Assembly (NCBI RefSeq): GCF_902364025.1
Contig: NZ_CABJCG010000004.1
Span: 1-64,000, forward strand
DNA: 64,000 nucleotides
From: Enterocloster lavalensis
Lineage (GTDB): Bacteria; Bacillota; Clostridia; Lachnospirales; Lachnospiraceae
Direction of reading: 5' to 3'
The position numbers and the translations under genes are program-made. Below the pieces are notes generated by a model. It was given only the letters and a program-made list of their open reading frames with translations, did no database searches and had not been told where the DNA came from. Below are positions 33,543 to 42,267 of this stretch, piece after piece (position 1 is the first letter of the stretch; each line of letters opens with the position of its first letter).

Positions 33543-35068
33543 AAGACCTCATCCTCCTTTCCCGTGATTCCACCCATGAGAAGGCCTATTTTGTGGGACG
33601 TCGCCTCGCTTCCCGGCAGGATTCCCGCGATTCTTCCGCCGAACATCACGGCCACGCGGTCGCTTAAGGACAAAATCTCCTCCAGATCCGCCGAGATCAG
33701 GATCACGCTCTTGCCAAGTTCGCGCTGCCGGATCAAAAGCTCCCGGACAAACTCCGTGGCGCCGATGTCCAGGCCCCTGGTGGGCTGGCTGGCGATGATC
33801 AGGCGGGAGCGGTCCGTGATTTCCCGGGCCAGGATCACCTTCTGCTGGTTTCCGCCGGACATCAGGCGCACCTGGGTGTCCTTCCCGGACCTGCCCGAGG
33901 TTTTGATGCGGTAGTCTGAGATGGCCCGGTTTGCCGCCTCAGCGGCCGCCCGACGGTTCAGCACCCGGAAACGCGAAAAGGGCTGCTGCCGGTATTCCCG
34001 CAGAATCAGGTTGTCCCCCACCGTCATTGGCAGCACCAGCCCGTCCGCGTGGCGGTCGTCGGAGATATAGGAGATCCCCATGGCAAACCGCTTCTGAACG
34101 CTCAGGCGGCCGATCTCCCTTCCCTCGAAGGTGATGCTGCCCTCCCGGAGCTTCCTCACCCCGGCAATGATCTCCGCCAGTTCCTTCTGGCCGTTTCCGT
34201 CCACCCCGGCAATCCCCAGAATTTCCCCCTCCCGCACCGTCAGACAGACGTCCGAGAGCAGGGAGGCCTTTTTGTTCCGGTGGATGGACACATGGGACAG
34301 CACAAGGCGCTCCTCCCCCGGTTCCCGCCCGCCGCTTCCGGCGCTTTCCTTCAGCTCCCGGCCGATCATGGCCTGGGAAAGCTCCTCCGGGTTGGTGTGG
34401 GCCGTCACCAGGCTGCCCACCCGTTTTCCGTCCCGCAGGATGGTCACCCGGTCGCTGATGCTCATGATCTCGCTCATGCGGTGGGTGATAATGATGATGG
34501 CGTAGCCCTCCTCCTTCAGCCTGCGCAGCACGCCGAAGAAATGTTCCGTCTCCCCCGGCGTCAGAACCCCCGTTGGCTCATCCAGGATCAAAAGCTCCAC
34601 GTCCCGGTACAGGGCTTTCAGGATCTCCACCCTCTGCTGCTGCCCCACCGACAGGCTGTAAACCGCGGCGTCCGGGTCCACCTCCAGGCCGTAGCGGGCG
34701 GCCAGATCCAGGATTTTTTCCCGGGCCGCGGTCCGGTTCAGAAACAGGCCCCCGGACTCCAGCCCCAGGATAATATTGTCCATAACCGTCATTTTCTTTA
34801 CCAGGGAGAAATGCTGGTGTACCATGCCGATTCCCTGGGCAATGGCGGCTCCCGGCGACTCAAAACGGACGCTTTGGCCCTTCCAGAGGATTTCCCCCTC
34901 ATCCGCCTGGTAAATGCCGAACAGAATATTCATCAATGTGGTCTTGCCTGCCCCATTTTCACCCAGCAGGGCGTGGATCTCCCCCTTCTCCACCGAGAGG
35001 TCCACCGCCTCGTTGGCATAAACTCCGGCAAAGGCTTTGCTAATGTGCTTCATCTCCAGTATTGCCAT
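33524..35068 (-). CDS. Nucleoside ABC transporter ATPase, double ABC (YufO/NupO type)
   Basis: 514 residues, two ABC domains in one chain. The first has Walker A GENGAGKT near 36, signature LSVGQQQRVEI near 140 and Walker B LLILDEPT. The second has a degenerate Walker A (GVDGNGQKE near 287) and signature LMSGGNQQKVILAREI near 395. This is the RbsA/NupO layout, with one active and one weakened site. It energises import with the two permeases downstream. An mRNA hairpin at 35117-35157 separates it from the BMP gene. Confidence 0.92.
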   Translation of the reverse strand: MAILEMKHISKAFAGVYANEAVDLSVEKGEIHALLGENGAGKTTLMNILFGIYQADEGEILWKGQSVRFESPGAAIAQGIGMVHQHFSLVKKMTVMDNIILGLESGGLFLNRTAAREKILDLAARYGLEVDPDAAVYSLSVGQQQRVEILKALYRDVELLILDEPTGVLTPGETEHFFGVLRRLKEEGYAIIIITHRMSEIMSISDRVTILRDGKRVGSLVTAHTNPEELSQAMIGRELKESAGSGGREPGEERLVLSHVSIHRNKKASLLSDVCLTVREGEILGIAGVDGNGQKELAEIIAGVRKLREGSITFEGREIGRLSVQKRFAMGISYISDDRHADGLVLPMTVGDNLILREYRQQPFSRFRVLNRRAAAEAANRAISDYRIKTSGRSGKDTQVRLMSGGNQQKVILAREITDRSRLIIASQPTRGLDIGATEFVRELLIRQRELGKSVILISADLEEILSLSDRVAVMFGGRIAGILPGSEATSHKIGLLMGGITGKEDEVLCENNS

Positions 35069-35116
35069 GAACTGTTCTCCCTTCCTGGTCCCTCAAAGGA
35101 TTCTGCGTTCGGATAT

Positions 35117-35157
35117 GGAGACAGGGACGATATTCTGGTTTTACCGTCCCTGTCTCC
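35117..35157 (-). other. 13-bp stem-loop between BMP and ATPase genes
   Basis: GGAGACAGGGACG (35117-35129) and CGTCCCTGTCTCC (35145-35157) pair perfectly around a 15-base loop. No U tract follows on the minus strand. Such stems after the first gene of transport operons commonly protect the lipoprotein part of the message from 3' decay or reduce read-through, giving more binding protein than ATPase. Confidence 0.7.
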
Positions 35158-35189
35158 TGCTTCGGATCTGTTATCCGGGAAAGACCCGG

Positions 35190-36278
35190 TTAGTTGCGGG
35201 CGGTGGTATCGCAGGGAACCACAAATTCTCCGGAAATGATGGCGGCCTTGCGGTCCTCGATCAGCTTTTTCACATCCTCCGGGATCGCGCTTTCCAGATC
35301 GTGATAGGGTGCCAGCTCCACGATGCCTTCCGCCATACCCAGCTGCTTCACCGCACCCTCGAACCTGCCGTCCATAATGTCGGAAACCGCAGTCTTGATC
35401 AGCTGGGGCACATTGTAGATGGCGGAGGTCAGAACCGCCTTAGGGGCCAGATCGTACTGGTCGTAGGAGTCGCCGGTGGCGTAAATACCCGCGTCCGTGG
35501 CGGCGTTGAGGGCGCCGGTTCCGCTCTCGTTGGCGCAGTGGCCCAGCACGTCCACGCCGTTTTCGATCATCGCGGTGGCCGCTTCCTTAGCCAGGGCGGT
35601 ATCGGTGAAGGAACCGGTCCACGCGGTCTGAACCTCGATCTGGGGATTCACCTCTTTGGCTCCGTCCTCATAGGCATTCATGATCTTTACCAGGGAAGCG
35701 CCCTGTACCGGGCCGATAAAGCCCAGCTTGCCGCTCTGGGACATGCTGGCCGCCAGCATCCCCTCCAGATATCCGGTCTCCTCGCACTTCATCACATAGG
35801 AAGCCACATTGGCGGCGGAAGCTTCGGCCTCGATGCAGATGAATTTCACGTCCGGGTACAGCTCCCCAACTTCCAGGGCCGGGTCGCCGAACTGGAATCC
35901 ATGTCCGATGATCACGTCGTAGCCGTTGGCAGCGTAATCGGTGAAGGTCGCCACCATGTCCGCCGCGTCCAGGTTCTCGGTGTAAGCCACCTCGCAGCCC
36001 AGATCCTGTTCCACCAGCTTCAGCCCGTCGTAGGCGGACTGGCACCAGCCCATGTCGTTGACCGCCCCGGTCACGCACAGCGCCACCTTTAATCCTCCGC
36101 CGGACGTCTCCCCGCCGGACGCCGCCTCTGTTTCGGCCCCGCCGTCCTCAGCCTTGCCAGCAGCCGTAGAATCTGCGGCCGACTGGTTTTTCTGGGCCTC
36201 CGCCGGTTTAGAACCGCAGCCAGCCAGCAGAGACGCCGCCATCGCCAGTCCCAGCAGCAAAACAACACTCTTTTTCAT
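35190..36278 (-). CDS. BMP-family nucleoside-binding lipoprotein
   Basis: 362 residues. Signal peptide and lipobox SLLAGC near 15-22, an Ala/Glu-rich linker, then a BMP (PnrA/Med) domain beginning LKVALCVTGAVNDMGW near 65 with GTGALNAATDAG near 245. The purine-nucleoside receptor family matches the permeases and ATPase that follow. It starts at the ATG at 36278 with AAGGAGG upstream; ten codons of upstream reading are dropped. A perfect sigma-A promoter lies 55-83 bp upstream, overlapped by one of two palindromes. Lipid-anchored outside the membrane. Confidence 0.9.
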   Translation of the reverse strand: MKKSVVLLLGLAMAASLLAGCGSKPAEAQKNQSAADSTAAGKAEDGGAETEAASGGETSGGGLKVALCVTGAVNDMGWCQSAYDGLKLVEQDLGCEVAYTENLDAADMVATFTDYAANGYDVIIGHGFQFGDPALEVGELYPDVKFICIEAEASAANVASYVMKCEETGYLEGMLAASMSQSGKLGFIGPVQGASLVKIMNAYEDGAKEVNPQIEVQTAWTGSFTDTALAKEAATAMIENGVDVLGHCANESGTGALNAATDAGIYATGDSYDQYDLAPKAVLTSAIYNVPQLIKTAVSDIMDGRFEGAVKQLGMAEGIVELAPYHDLESAIPEDVKKLIEDRKAAIISGEFVVPCDTTARN

Positions 36279-36303
36279 ATCCTTGTCCTCCTTGGTAATG
36301 ATG

Positions 36304-36361
36304 TTCATTTAAATGAATGTTCCTTTGTGTTCATTATAATGAACGCCCATGGATTTGTCAA
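36304..36361 (-). promoter_or_regulatory. Consensus promoter of the nucleoside operon with two palindromic operators
   Basis: TTGACA (36356-36361) and TATAAT (36333-36338), 17 bp apart, match the sigma-A consensus exactly on the minus strand. GTTCATTATAATGAAC (36329-36344) is a perfect palindrome that covers -10. A second one, TTCATTTAAATGAA (36304-36317), lies 26 bp centre to centre, past the start site. The shared form TTCATTWWAATGAA suggests repression, most likely by the divergent XRE-cupin protein. Confidence 0.8.
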
Positions 36362-36385
36362 ACACATTTTCACCGGAATTCAAAA

Positions 36386-36422
36386 TTGACAGATCGGCGC
36401 CGCTGTGGTTAAATACAAGTAG
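36386..36422 (+). promoter_or_regulatory. Promoter of the XRE-cupin gene
   Basis: TTGACA (36386-36391) and TAAATA (36410-36415), 18 bp apart. The -10 segment TGTGGTTAAATACAAGTAG (36404-36422) recurs almost exactly at 48261-48279 with the same distance to TTGACA. Confidence 0.6.
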
Positions 36423-36448
36423 ACTATAAAAAAGAAAGAAGCAAACCT

Positions 36449-37069
36449 ATGTCATCACTGAATCTGCATAAAATCGGAGTGCTGCTGAAAAACCAGCGTT
36501 TAAGCCTGGGATACTCCATCCGTGACCTGTCGTCCTTAAGCGGCGTGGCGGCCGGCACCATCAGCCAGATTGAAACCGGAAAAACCTCCCCCAACCTGGT
36601 CAGCGTCCACGCGCTCTGCGAGACTCTGGGGTTTCCCATCTCGGCCCTTTTCGTGGAAGAAAATTCCGATCAGATCAAACTCGTTCGTAAAAATGAACGT
36701 TCCTCCTTCGTTCGCAACACCAGCAACGGCCGTGAGATTCTGGAAACCCTGATCACAAAGGGGGACTCCCAGATGTGGGGCGGCCACGTGGTCATGCCCG
36801 CGGAAACGGATTCCGGCGCCTTCTACTATCACGACGGCGAGGAACTGGTCTATATGCTGAGCGGAGTTTTAGTCTTTGAGCTGGAGGGGCACGCGCCCTA
36901 CACGCTGCAGCCGGGAGACACCCTGTATTACCCCAATGAGATCGGACACCGCTGGGAGAACCGGACCGGCGAGGCGGCGGAATTTTTGATCATCTCCACC
37001 TCGGATTTTAAGAAGTTTGAGGAGAGCGCTGAGGGCGAGATCGACGTGAAGGACCCTGGCGCCGTCTAG
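36449..37069 (+). CDS. XRE-cupin transcriptional regulator
   Basis: 206 residues: an HTH_3 domain at about 8-65 (LKNQRLSLGYSIRDLSSLSG, then VAAGTISQIETGKTSPNLVS) and a C-terminal cupin at about 120-190 (YYHDGEELVYMLSGVLVFEL, then LQPGDTLYYPNEIGHRW). Cupin-XRE regulators sense small ligands such as purines, polyamines or amino acids. It is divergent from the nucleoside uptake operon with two matching palindromes between, so it is the likely local repressor. AAGAAAGAAG gives a modest ribosome site. Confidence 0.9.
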   Translation: MSSLNLHKIGVLLKNQRLSLGYSIRDLSSLSGVAAGTISQIETGKTSPNLVSVHALCETLGFPISALFVEENSDQIKLVRKNERSSFVRNTSNGREILETLITKGDSQMWGGHVVMPAETDSGAFYYHDGEELVYMLSGVLVFELEGHAPYTLQPGDTLYYPNEIGHRWENRTGEAAEFLIISTSDFKKFEESAEGEIDVKDPGAV

Positions 37070-37122
37070 GACCGGCGTGTAGGTCAATCCCCCACCCCGC
37101 CGGAAGAGAGCAACCGTCAGAG

Positions 37123-37187
37123 AAAAAGGCCCCCGGCCGCTGCCGCCTGCGTGTAAACGCGGCGTACCAAGCGGCCAGAGGCCTTTT
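37123..37187. terminator. Bidirectional terminator between XRE-cupin gene and deoC
   Basis: AAAAAGGCC (from 37123) pairs with GGCCTTTT (to 37187), with an inner GCCGCT/AGCGGC step. T runs follow on both strands, and the two flanking genes converge here. Confidence 0.8.
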
Positions 37188-37200
37188 GTTAAATAACACC

Positions 37201-37866
37201 TTAATACCCGGAACTGTTCTCCCCCTTAATCAACTGAATCGCCGAGCTGGTCCCCAGACGGTCCGCCCCCGCGTTTATGAAATCCTCCATGTCGGCGATG
37301 CTGCGGATTCCGCCCGCCGCCTTCACCTTCACCTGGGGACCCACGTTGGCGCGAAGCAGCTTCACATCCTCCAGATTGGCCCCCGCGCTGCCGAAGCCGG
37401 TGGAGGTCTTGATGAAGTCAGCCCCCGCTTCCGTCACGCAGTGACAGAGTTCGATCTTCTCCTCCTCCGTCAGGTAACAGGTCTCAATGATCACCTTCAG
37501 CACGTGGTCTCCCACCTCCTTCTTTAAGGTGCGTATCTCCTCCGTAACCGCGTCGAACCGTCCGCCCTTGGCGTCCCCGATGTTGATCACCATATCGATC
37601 TCGCTGGCGCCGTCCTCCAGGGCCTTCTTCGCCTCCGCGACCTTCACCTCCGTCACCTGGTATCCCAGCGGGAAACCGATCACCGTGCAGATCGTCACCT
37701 GATCGCCGTAAGCTTCCCGAATCCGGCCGATGTAGCTGGGCGGAATACAGATTGTAGCCGTGTGGTAGGCGATGGCGTCCTCGCAGATCTGACGGATGTC
37801 CGCCCAGGTTGCATAGGGTTTCAACAGTGTGTGGTCCACTTTTGCCAACATCTCTTCATTACTCAT
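37201..37866 (-). CDS. deoC: Deoxyribose-phosphate aldolase
   Basis: 221 residues of the class I DeoC family. The Schiff-base lysine lies in DFIKTSTGFGSAGA near 150, the second lysine in VKVKAAGGIRS near 180, and the Asp in EIDMVINIGD near 88. It cleaves 2-deoxyribose 5-phosphate to glyceraldehyde 3-phosphate and acetaldehyde. The HAD gene stop overlaps its start by 4 bp (ATGA), so the two are coupled. A second deoC lies at 47433 on the other strand. Cytosolic; high confidence. Confidence 0.94.
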   Translation of the reverse strand: MSNEEMLAKVDHTLLKPYATWADIRQICEDAIAYHTATICIPPSYIGRIREAYGDQVTICTVIGFPLGYQVTEVKVAEAKKALEDGASEIDMVINIGDAKGGRFDAVTEEIRTLKKEVGDHVLKVIIETCYLTEEEKIELCHCVTEAGADFIKTSTGFGSAGANLEDVKLLRANVGPQVKVKAAGGIRSIADMEDFINAGADRLGTSSAIQLIKGENSSGY

Positions 37867-38570
37867 ATCGCTTCACATTCTCCTATCCAAATTTCCAGAT
37901 TTTGTATTAACGTTTCTCCCTCAATCCCCCTTGGAATACTCCTTCCGCCGGGAACCCGGGCTAATGTCTCCGCCCGCCCTCCGACCACCAGGGCTGTTTT
38001 CGCCGCCAGAAGCAGGGGCAGGTCGGAGTCCGAATCGCCGGCCGCCAACAGCGGAGGGCAGCCAAAACGCTCCGCCAGCTCCCGGACCTTGCGCTCCTTG
38101 TGGAAACCGCAGTTTTCCAGGGCGTTTCCGGTGAGCCGCCCATCCCGCAGTTCCAGCCGGTGGCCGTAGGCCTCCCCGATTCCGTATTCCCCGAAATACG
38201 CTCCGATCATGTCCACCGGCGCGCCGGTAATCACAATGGGCCGTATCCCCCTGTCCTTCAACCAGCGAAACAACACCGGGGCAAAGGCCAGCTGCCGGGT
38301 GCGGTCGTAGCGGTGGTACTCGCTTCGCAGCGCCTCGTAGCGCTCCACCCGGGTCCCCCGGATGCCCTCCTCGTAGTTTTGGCAGCTCTCCCGCGCCAGC
38401 ACGTCGTGGGAAATCCGTCCTTCCCGGTAATCCGCCACCAGCCGGTCATGACGCTTCAGCACCCGGGCGGAGAGGATTTCCCCCCGTTCCCGCAAAAAAC
38501 CGATCCACTCAAACAGCGTGTACCCCTCCCGCAGCGTGCCGTCCCAGTCGAACAGCGCGTAGCGCTCCAT
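37863..38570 (-). CDS. HAD-IB family phosphatase
   Basis: 235 residues. Motif I DWDGTLREG near 8-16 (Asp8, Asp10), motif II VITGAP near 114, motif IV GDSDSDLPLL near 177, the pattern of HAD-IB (SerB-like) phosphatases. It is set between rbsD and deoC, with overlaps on the deoC side, so a phosphorylated pentose or related metabolite is the likely substrate. Cytosolic. The exact reaction is unknown. Confidence 0.82.
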   Translation of the reverse strand: MERYALFDWDGTLREGYTLFEWIGFLRERGEILSARVLKRHDRLVADYREGRISHDVLARESCQNYEEGIRGTRVERYEALRSEYHRYDRTRQLAFAPVLFRWLKDRGIRPIVITGAPVDMIGAYFGEYGIGEAYGHRLELRDGRLTGNALENCGFHKERKVRELAERFGCPPLLAAGDSDSDLPLLLAAKTALVVGGRAETLARVPGGRSIPRGIEGETLIQNLEIWIGECEAI

Positions 38571-38573
38571 AGG

Positions 38574-38972
38574 CTAATACGCGCAGCCCGCCACCAGGAT
38601 CACGCTGGGATAAGGCGTAAACTCTCCGGTACGGATGATGCCGCGGGCCTGCTTTGTCTGTTCCTTTAACTCCACGTGCGGCACGTATTCCACCGGAACT
38701 CCCTGGGGCAGCGTCTTTAAAATTTCCTCGTGCATGGCCGGGCTGACGGTCTTAAGCTCCTCCGCCAGAATGGCCTTCTCCACCACAATGTGTTCCAGAA
38801 TCTCCGTGAGCACCGGAATGTAGCCGGGTTCATTTTCCTTCCAGGCCAGATCGATGCGCTCCACGCCCAGCGGCATGGGAAGCCCGGCATCGCTGACCAC
38901 GATCGTGTCCTTGTGGCCGGTCTCCGCCAGCAGGCGGGCGATATTTGGGTTTAATATTCCTTTTTTCAGCAT
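38574..38972 (-). CDS. rbsD: D-ribose pyranase (RbsD/FucU family)
   Basis: 132 residues: MLKKGILNPNIARLLAETGH at the start, with SDAGLPMP near 27 and the C-terminal IRTGEFTPYPSVILVAGC. The catalytic His lies in the first GH block. The enzyme interconverts ribose anomers before phosphorylation. Start: ATG at 38972 with AAGGAG close by; a longer reading adds 34 non-family residues. It follows the SBP gene after a terminator, so it may have its own promoter or depend on read-through. Confidence 0.92.
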   Translation of the reverse strand: MLKKGILNPNIARLLAETGHKDTIVVSDAGLPMPLGVERIDLAWKENEPGYIPVLTEILEHIVVEKAILAEELKTVSPAMHEEILKTLPQGVPVEYVPHVELKEQTKQARGIIRTGEFTPYPSVILVAGCAY

Positions 38973-39030
38973 TTTGTCTCCTTTTCTCAAACAGGTGGGC
39001 CGCGGCAGCCCAATTTCATTCAAACTCGTC

Positions 39031-39062
39031 AAAAACAGCGGCAGCCGCTGTACAGCTGCCGC
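39031..39062 (-). terminator. Terminator after the sugar SBP gene
   Basis: GCGGCAGC (39038-39045) pairs with GCTGCCGC (39055-39062); on the minus strand TGTTTTT follows. It lies 24 bp past the SBP stop and separates the transport unit from rbsD. Confidence 0.8.
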
Positions 39063-39085
39063 TTTGGCAATCAAATCTGCAATAT

Positions 39086-40465
39086 TTACTGGTTCAGAAG
39101 AAGCTTGGCGCGGTTGGAAATATCCTTTACCGCAACCTCACCGGTGTAGGACGGATCCAGCAGGATCTGGCTGATGGCGTCGTTCAGAACATCGTAGTAA
39201 TACTCGGTGTAGTAGGGGTGGTACGGACGCTCTTTCACATAGTTTAACATATCGCAGGGAACCTGGTAGGCCGGGTTCTTGGCGATGATTTCCTTAAACG
39301 CGGTGCTCTCTGCGGCCGCAGGGCTGGTGGGCAGATATCCGGTCAGGGAAGCGAACTTGCCCGCAACCTCCGGATCGCACAAGTATTTCACGAAATCCCA
39401 GGTCGCCGCGTTCTCCTCGTCGGAGAAGCCGTCAAACATCACGATGTTCGCGCCGCCGCTGCCAACGCCCTGCTCGGTATTGGCGGGAAGCATGGCAACG
39501 CCCAGTTCAAATTCAGTGCTCTCGGTCAGATAGTTGATGTCGCCGGAGGAGGAGTAGATGATGCCAACGGTTCCGCCGATGAAATCGTTTCTGCAGGAAT
39601 CAAAACTGGTGTAGTCCTCGCCCGCCGGGGTTTTCATCAGGCCGTCGTTCATCATGCCCTTTAAGAAATCGATGGCCTCGATGCCCGCCTCGTTGTTGAA
39701 ACCGATGTCCGTGCCGTCCTCATTTAAGGAGGTGCCGCCGCACTGGAACACCAGACTCTCCAGGAACATTCCGTCCGCCGGGATGGAGAAACCCCAGCGC
39801 TTGCCGTCGATGGACAGCTTCGTGGCCGCATCCTTTAACTCGGCCCATGTGGTGGGCGGAGCCTCGGGGTCAAGTCCCACTTCCTTGAACATATCCTTGT
39901 TGTAGTACATGATATAGGTGGAACGGTTAAATGGCAGGGATGCCAGGGCGCCGCTCTCATCATAGGAAAAGCTCATCAAACCTTCGTAGAAGGAGCCCAG
40001 GTCTAATCCGTCCTTCTCAGCGAACGGTTTTAAATCCAGCACCTTTCCGGTGTTGAAGAAGGGTTTGATTCTGGAAACCTCCAGCTGGCATAAGTTGGGC
40101 TGGTTGCCCGCCGCCAGAGCGGTCTGGGCCTGGGCCGCAGTCTCGTTGTAGTCGCCCTGGTAGGATACGGTCACCCACACCTTGTCCTGGGAATTGTTGT
40201 AATCGCTGACAATCTTCTCGATGTTCTCCAGATGGGAGCCCTTTAACCCCTCCCAGAAGGACACCTGGATGCGGCCCTCGCCGCCCGCCGCGCCCGTATC
40301 CGCTGCCGCCGTGTCCCCCGCTGCCGCCTGGGTGGTCTCGCCTCCCGCCGGAGCCGGTGTGGGGGCCGCTGTCTCGGCCTTTCCGCCGCCGCAGCCGGCC
40401 AGCATCCCGGCGCACATGGCCGCCGTCATCATCATCGCCGCTGCCCTTAAAGTCCTCTTTTTCAT
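39086..40465 (-). CDS. Carbohydrate ABC transporter substrate-binding lipoprotein (family 1)
   Basis: 459 residues. Signal peptide with lipobox MLAGC near 21-25, an Ala/Gly-rich linker to about 65, then an extracellular solute-binding family 1 domain (ISFWEGLKG-like start IQVSFWEGLKGSHLENIEKI, and GFSDEENAATWDFVKYLC near 345). It captures an oligosaccharide, glycerol-phosphate-like compound or nucleoside for the two permeases encoded just upstream. Neighbour genes suggest a pentose-containing ligand. It is anchored outside the membrane. Confidence 0.92.
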   Translation of the reverse strand: MKKRTLRAAAMMMTAAMCAGMLAGCGGGKAETAAPTPAPAGGETTQAAAGDTAAADTGAAGGEGRIQVSFWEGLKGSHLENIEKIVSDYNNSQDKVWVTVSYQGDYNETAAQAQTALAAGNQPNLCQLEVSRIKPFFNTGKVLDLKPFAEKDGLDLGSFYEGLMSFSYDESGALASLPFNRSTYIMYYNKDMFKEVGLDPEAPPTTWAELKDAATKLSIDGKRWGFSIPADGMFLESLVFQCGGTSLNEDGTDIGFNNEAGIEAIDFLKGMMNDGLMKTPAGEDYTSFDSCRNDFIGGTVGIIYSSSGDINYLTESTEFELGVAMLPANTEQGVGSGGANIVMFDGFSDEENAATWDFVKYLCDPEVAGKFASLTGYLPTSPAAAESTAFKEIIAKNPAYQVPCDMLNYVKERPYHPYYTEYYYDVLNDAISQILLDPSYTGEVAVKDISNRAKLLLNQ

Positions 40466-40500
40466 TAGAAATCCTCCTCTTTTAAAATGATATATGAAAC

Positions 40501-41334
40501 TTACTTAATTCCCGAGTAAACAAACGCCTTGCGGATCTTGCCGCTGGCAAAGCCGTAAACCACCAGAATCGGAAGCACCATCATCAGGTTGCCCGCCATC
40601 ACGATGGGCCACTGGCTGGCTCCCTCGGAACCGGTCAGAAGCGTGACTCCGATGGGAAGCGTACGGTAGGTATTGTTGCTGGTCATAACCAACGGCCAGA
40701 AGTAGGAGTTCCAGGAAGAGATGAAACTCAGAAGGCCGATGGAGGAGATGGCCGTGCGGGCCATCGGAATCATGATCCGCACAATGATCTTCCACTCGCT
40801 GGCGTCGTCCAGCCTGGCGGCCTCGATGATCTCCTGCGGAATCTGCAGGAAATACTGCCGCAGCAGGAATATGCCGAAGGCATTTCCAATGAAGGGAATG
40901 ATCATGGGGGCGTAGCTGTTTAACAGCCCCACTTTGTTGAACATCAGGTAGGACGGCGCGAAGGTGATCTGCTGCGGTAGCATGAAGCCCAGAAGGACAA
41001 ACGCGAAGAACAGATTCTTGCACCGGAAATTGTATTTTGCAAAGCCGTAGGCCGCGGGCACCACCACGATAAACTGCAGCAGCACCACGCTCAGCGCGAT
41101 GATCAGCGAGTTCTTGAAGAACAGGCCGAAGGGAATCTTTTCCATCACTGTGCTGAAGCTCTCAAAGGTGATCTGGCTGGGAATCAGCGTGGGCGGAAAG
41201 ATCATGGATTCCTTCTGCGTCTTGAACGCCGTAATCACCATCCAGTAAAAGGGAAATACCATGATCACCACCAGAAGGCATTTCATGACCAGGTCGATCA
41301 CCCGGGTGACGATATTTTTTGCCCCGTTATTCAT
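40501..41334 (-). CDS. Carbohydrate ABC transporter permease (MalG/UgpE type)
   Basis: 277 residues, six membrane segments. The EAA loop is EIIEAARLDDASEWKIIVRI near 170, and the C-terminal WPLVMTSN-YRTLPIGV block is typical. It pairs with the next permease. The SBP gene follows 35 bp on. Confidence 0.93.
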   Translation of the reverse strand: MNNGAKNIVTRVIDLVMKCLLVVIMVFPFYWMVITAFKTQKESMIFPPTLIPSQITFESFSTVMEKIPFGLFFKNSLIIALSVVLLQFIVVVPAAYGFAKYNFRCKNLFFAFVLLGFMLPQQITFAPSYLMFNKVGLLNSYAPMIIPFIGNAFGIFLLRQYFLQIPQEIIEAARLDDASEWKIIVRIMIPMARTAISSIGLLSFISSWNSYFWPLVMTSNNTYRTLPIGVTLLTGSEGASQWPIVMAGNLMMVLPILVVYGFASGKIRKAFVYSGIK

Positions 41335-41348
41335 AACTTAACCTCCCT

Positions 41349-42263
41349 CTATTGATAATGAACCCGTTTCTCCAGCACCTTGAAATACAGGAACGTGAGA
41401 ACGCCCACCAGGATCAGAAGCAGCAGGCTGGCAGCGCTTCCGGTACCCAGCTTGCCGAACTTGTAGGTCTGCTCGTAAATATAGTACACCAGCGTGTTGG
41501 TGGAGTTGAGCGGACCTCCGCCGGTAATCAGGTTCACCGCGTCAAATATCTGGAAGGATGAGATCGTCGCTGTGATGGACACGAAAAACAGCGTGGGCGA
41601 AATCATCGGCAGGGTGATTCTGAAAAATGTCTTGTAGGCCGGCGCGTCGTCGATGGAGGCCGCCTCGTAAATCTCCTGGGGCACGCCCTGGAGCGCCGCC
41701 ATGATTAACAGGGTGTAATATCCGGCCTGTTTCCACACCATGACCAGAACCAGGGAAAACAGCGCGGTTTTCGGGCTGGTGAAGAACGGAAAGGCGTTCA
41801 GCCCGATGGCGGTGATGATGGAGTTCAAAAAGCCCACCTGGGAGTCGAACAGCCACAAAAACACCATGGACACGGATACCAGCGAGATGATGTGGGGCGT
41901 GAAAATAACCGCCTGCACAAACCCGTTAAATTTCTTGTGAAGCTTTCCGTTGAGCCACACGGCCAACAGCGTGGCCACCGCGATCGTCAGCACCACCACG
42001 ATCACGCTGTAAAACACCGTGTTCATCAGCACCTTCAGGAAGCTGGGCGTGGAGAACAGATAGCGGAAATTGTTCATGCCCACGTACTTGCTGTCCGGCG
42101 AGATCAGGTTGCCGGAGTGGAAGGCCCAGTAAAGGGTGAAAATGATGGGGTAGACCGTAAACAGCGAGATCAGAAACACCGCCGGAGCGACCAGGGAAAA
42201 CCCTTTGATATTGGCGAATTTCTGCTGGTTTGGATCGTGGAACTTCTCCTTTGTCTTAGCCAT
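41349..42263 (-). CDS. Carbohydrate ABC transporter permease (MalF/UgpA type)
   Basis: 304 residues, six membrane segments. The N-terminal block FSLVAPAVFLISLFTVYPII and the EAA loop EIYEAASIDDAPAYKTFFRI near 195 are typical. It lies 14 bp from its partner permease and 4 bp from the ATPase gene, one transcript. Confidence 0.93.
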   Translation of the reverse strand: MAKTKEKFHDPNQQKFANIKGFSLVAPAVFLISLFTVYPIIFTLYWAFHSGNLISPDSKYVGMNNFRYLFSTPSFLKVLMNTVFYSVIVVVLTIAVATLLAVWLNGKLHKKFNGFVQAVIFTPHIISLVSVSMVFLWLFDSQVGFLNSIITAIGLNAFPFFTSPKTALFSLVLVMVWKQAGYYTLLIMAALQGVPQEIYEAASIDDAPAYKTFFRITLPMISPTLFFVSITATISSFQIFDAVNLITGGGPLNSTNTLVYYIYEQTYKFGKLGTGSAASLLLLILVGVLTFLYFKVLEKRVHYQ

Positions 42264-42267
42264 CTGA

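Noticed and set aside
34049..35239. 396-codon plus-strand ORF opposite the ATPase gene
   Set aside because: A shadow of the double-ABC ATPase gene; its protein has no family features and a His/Gln/Gly-rich composition.
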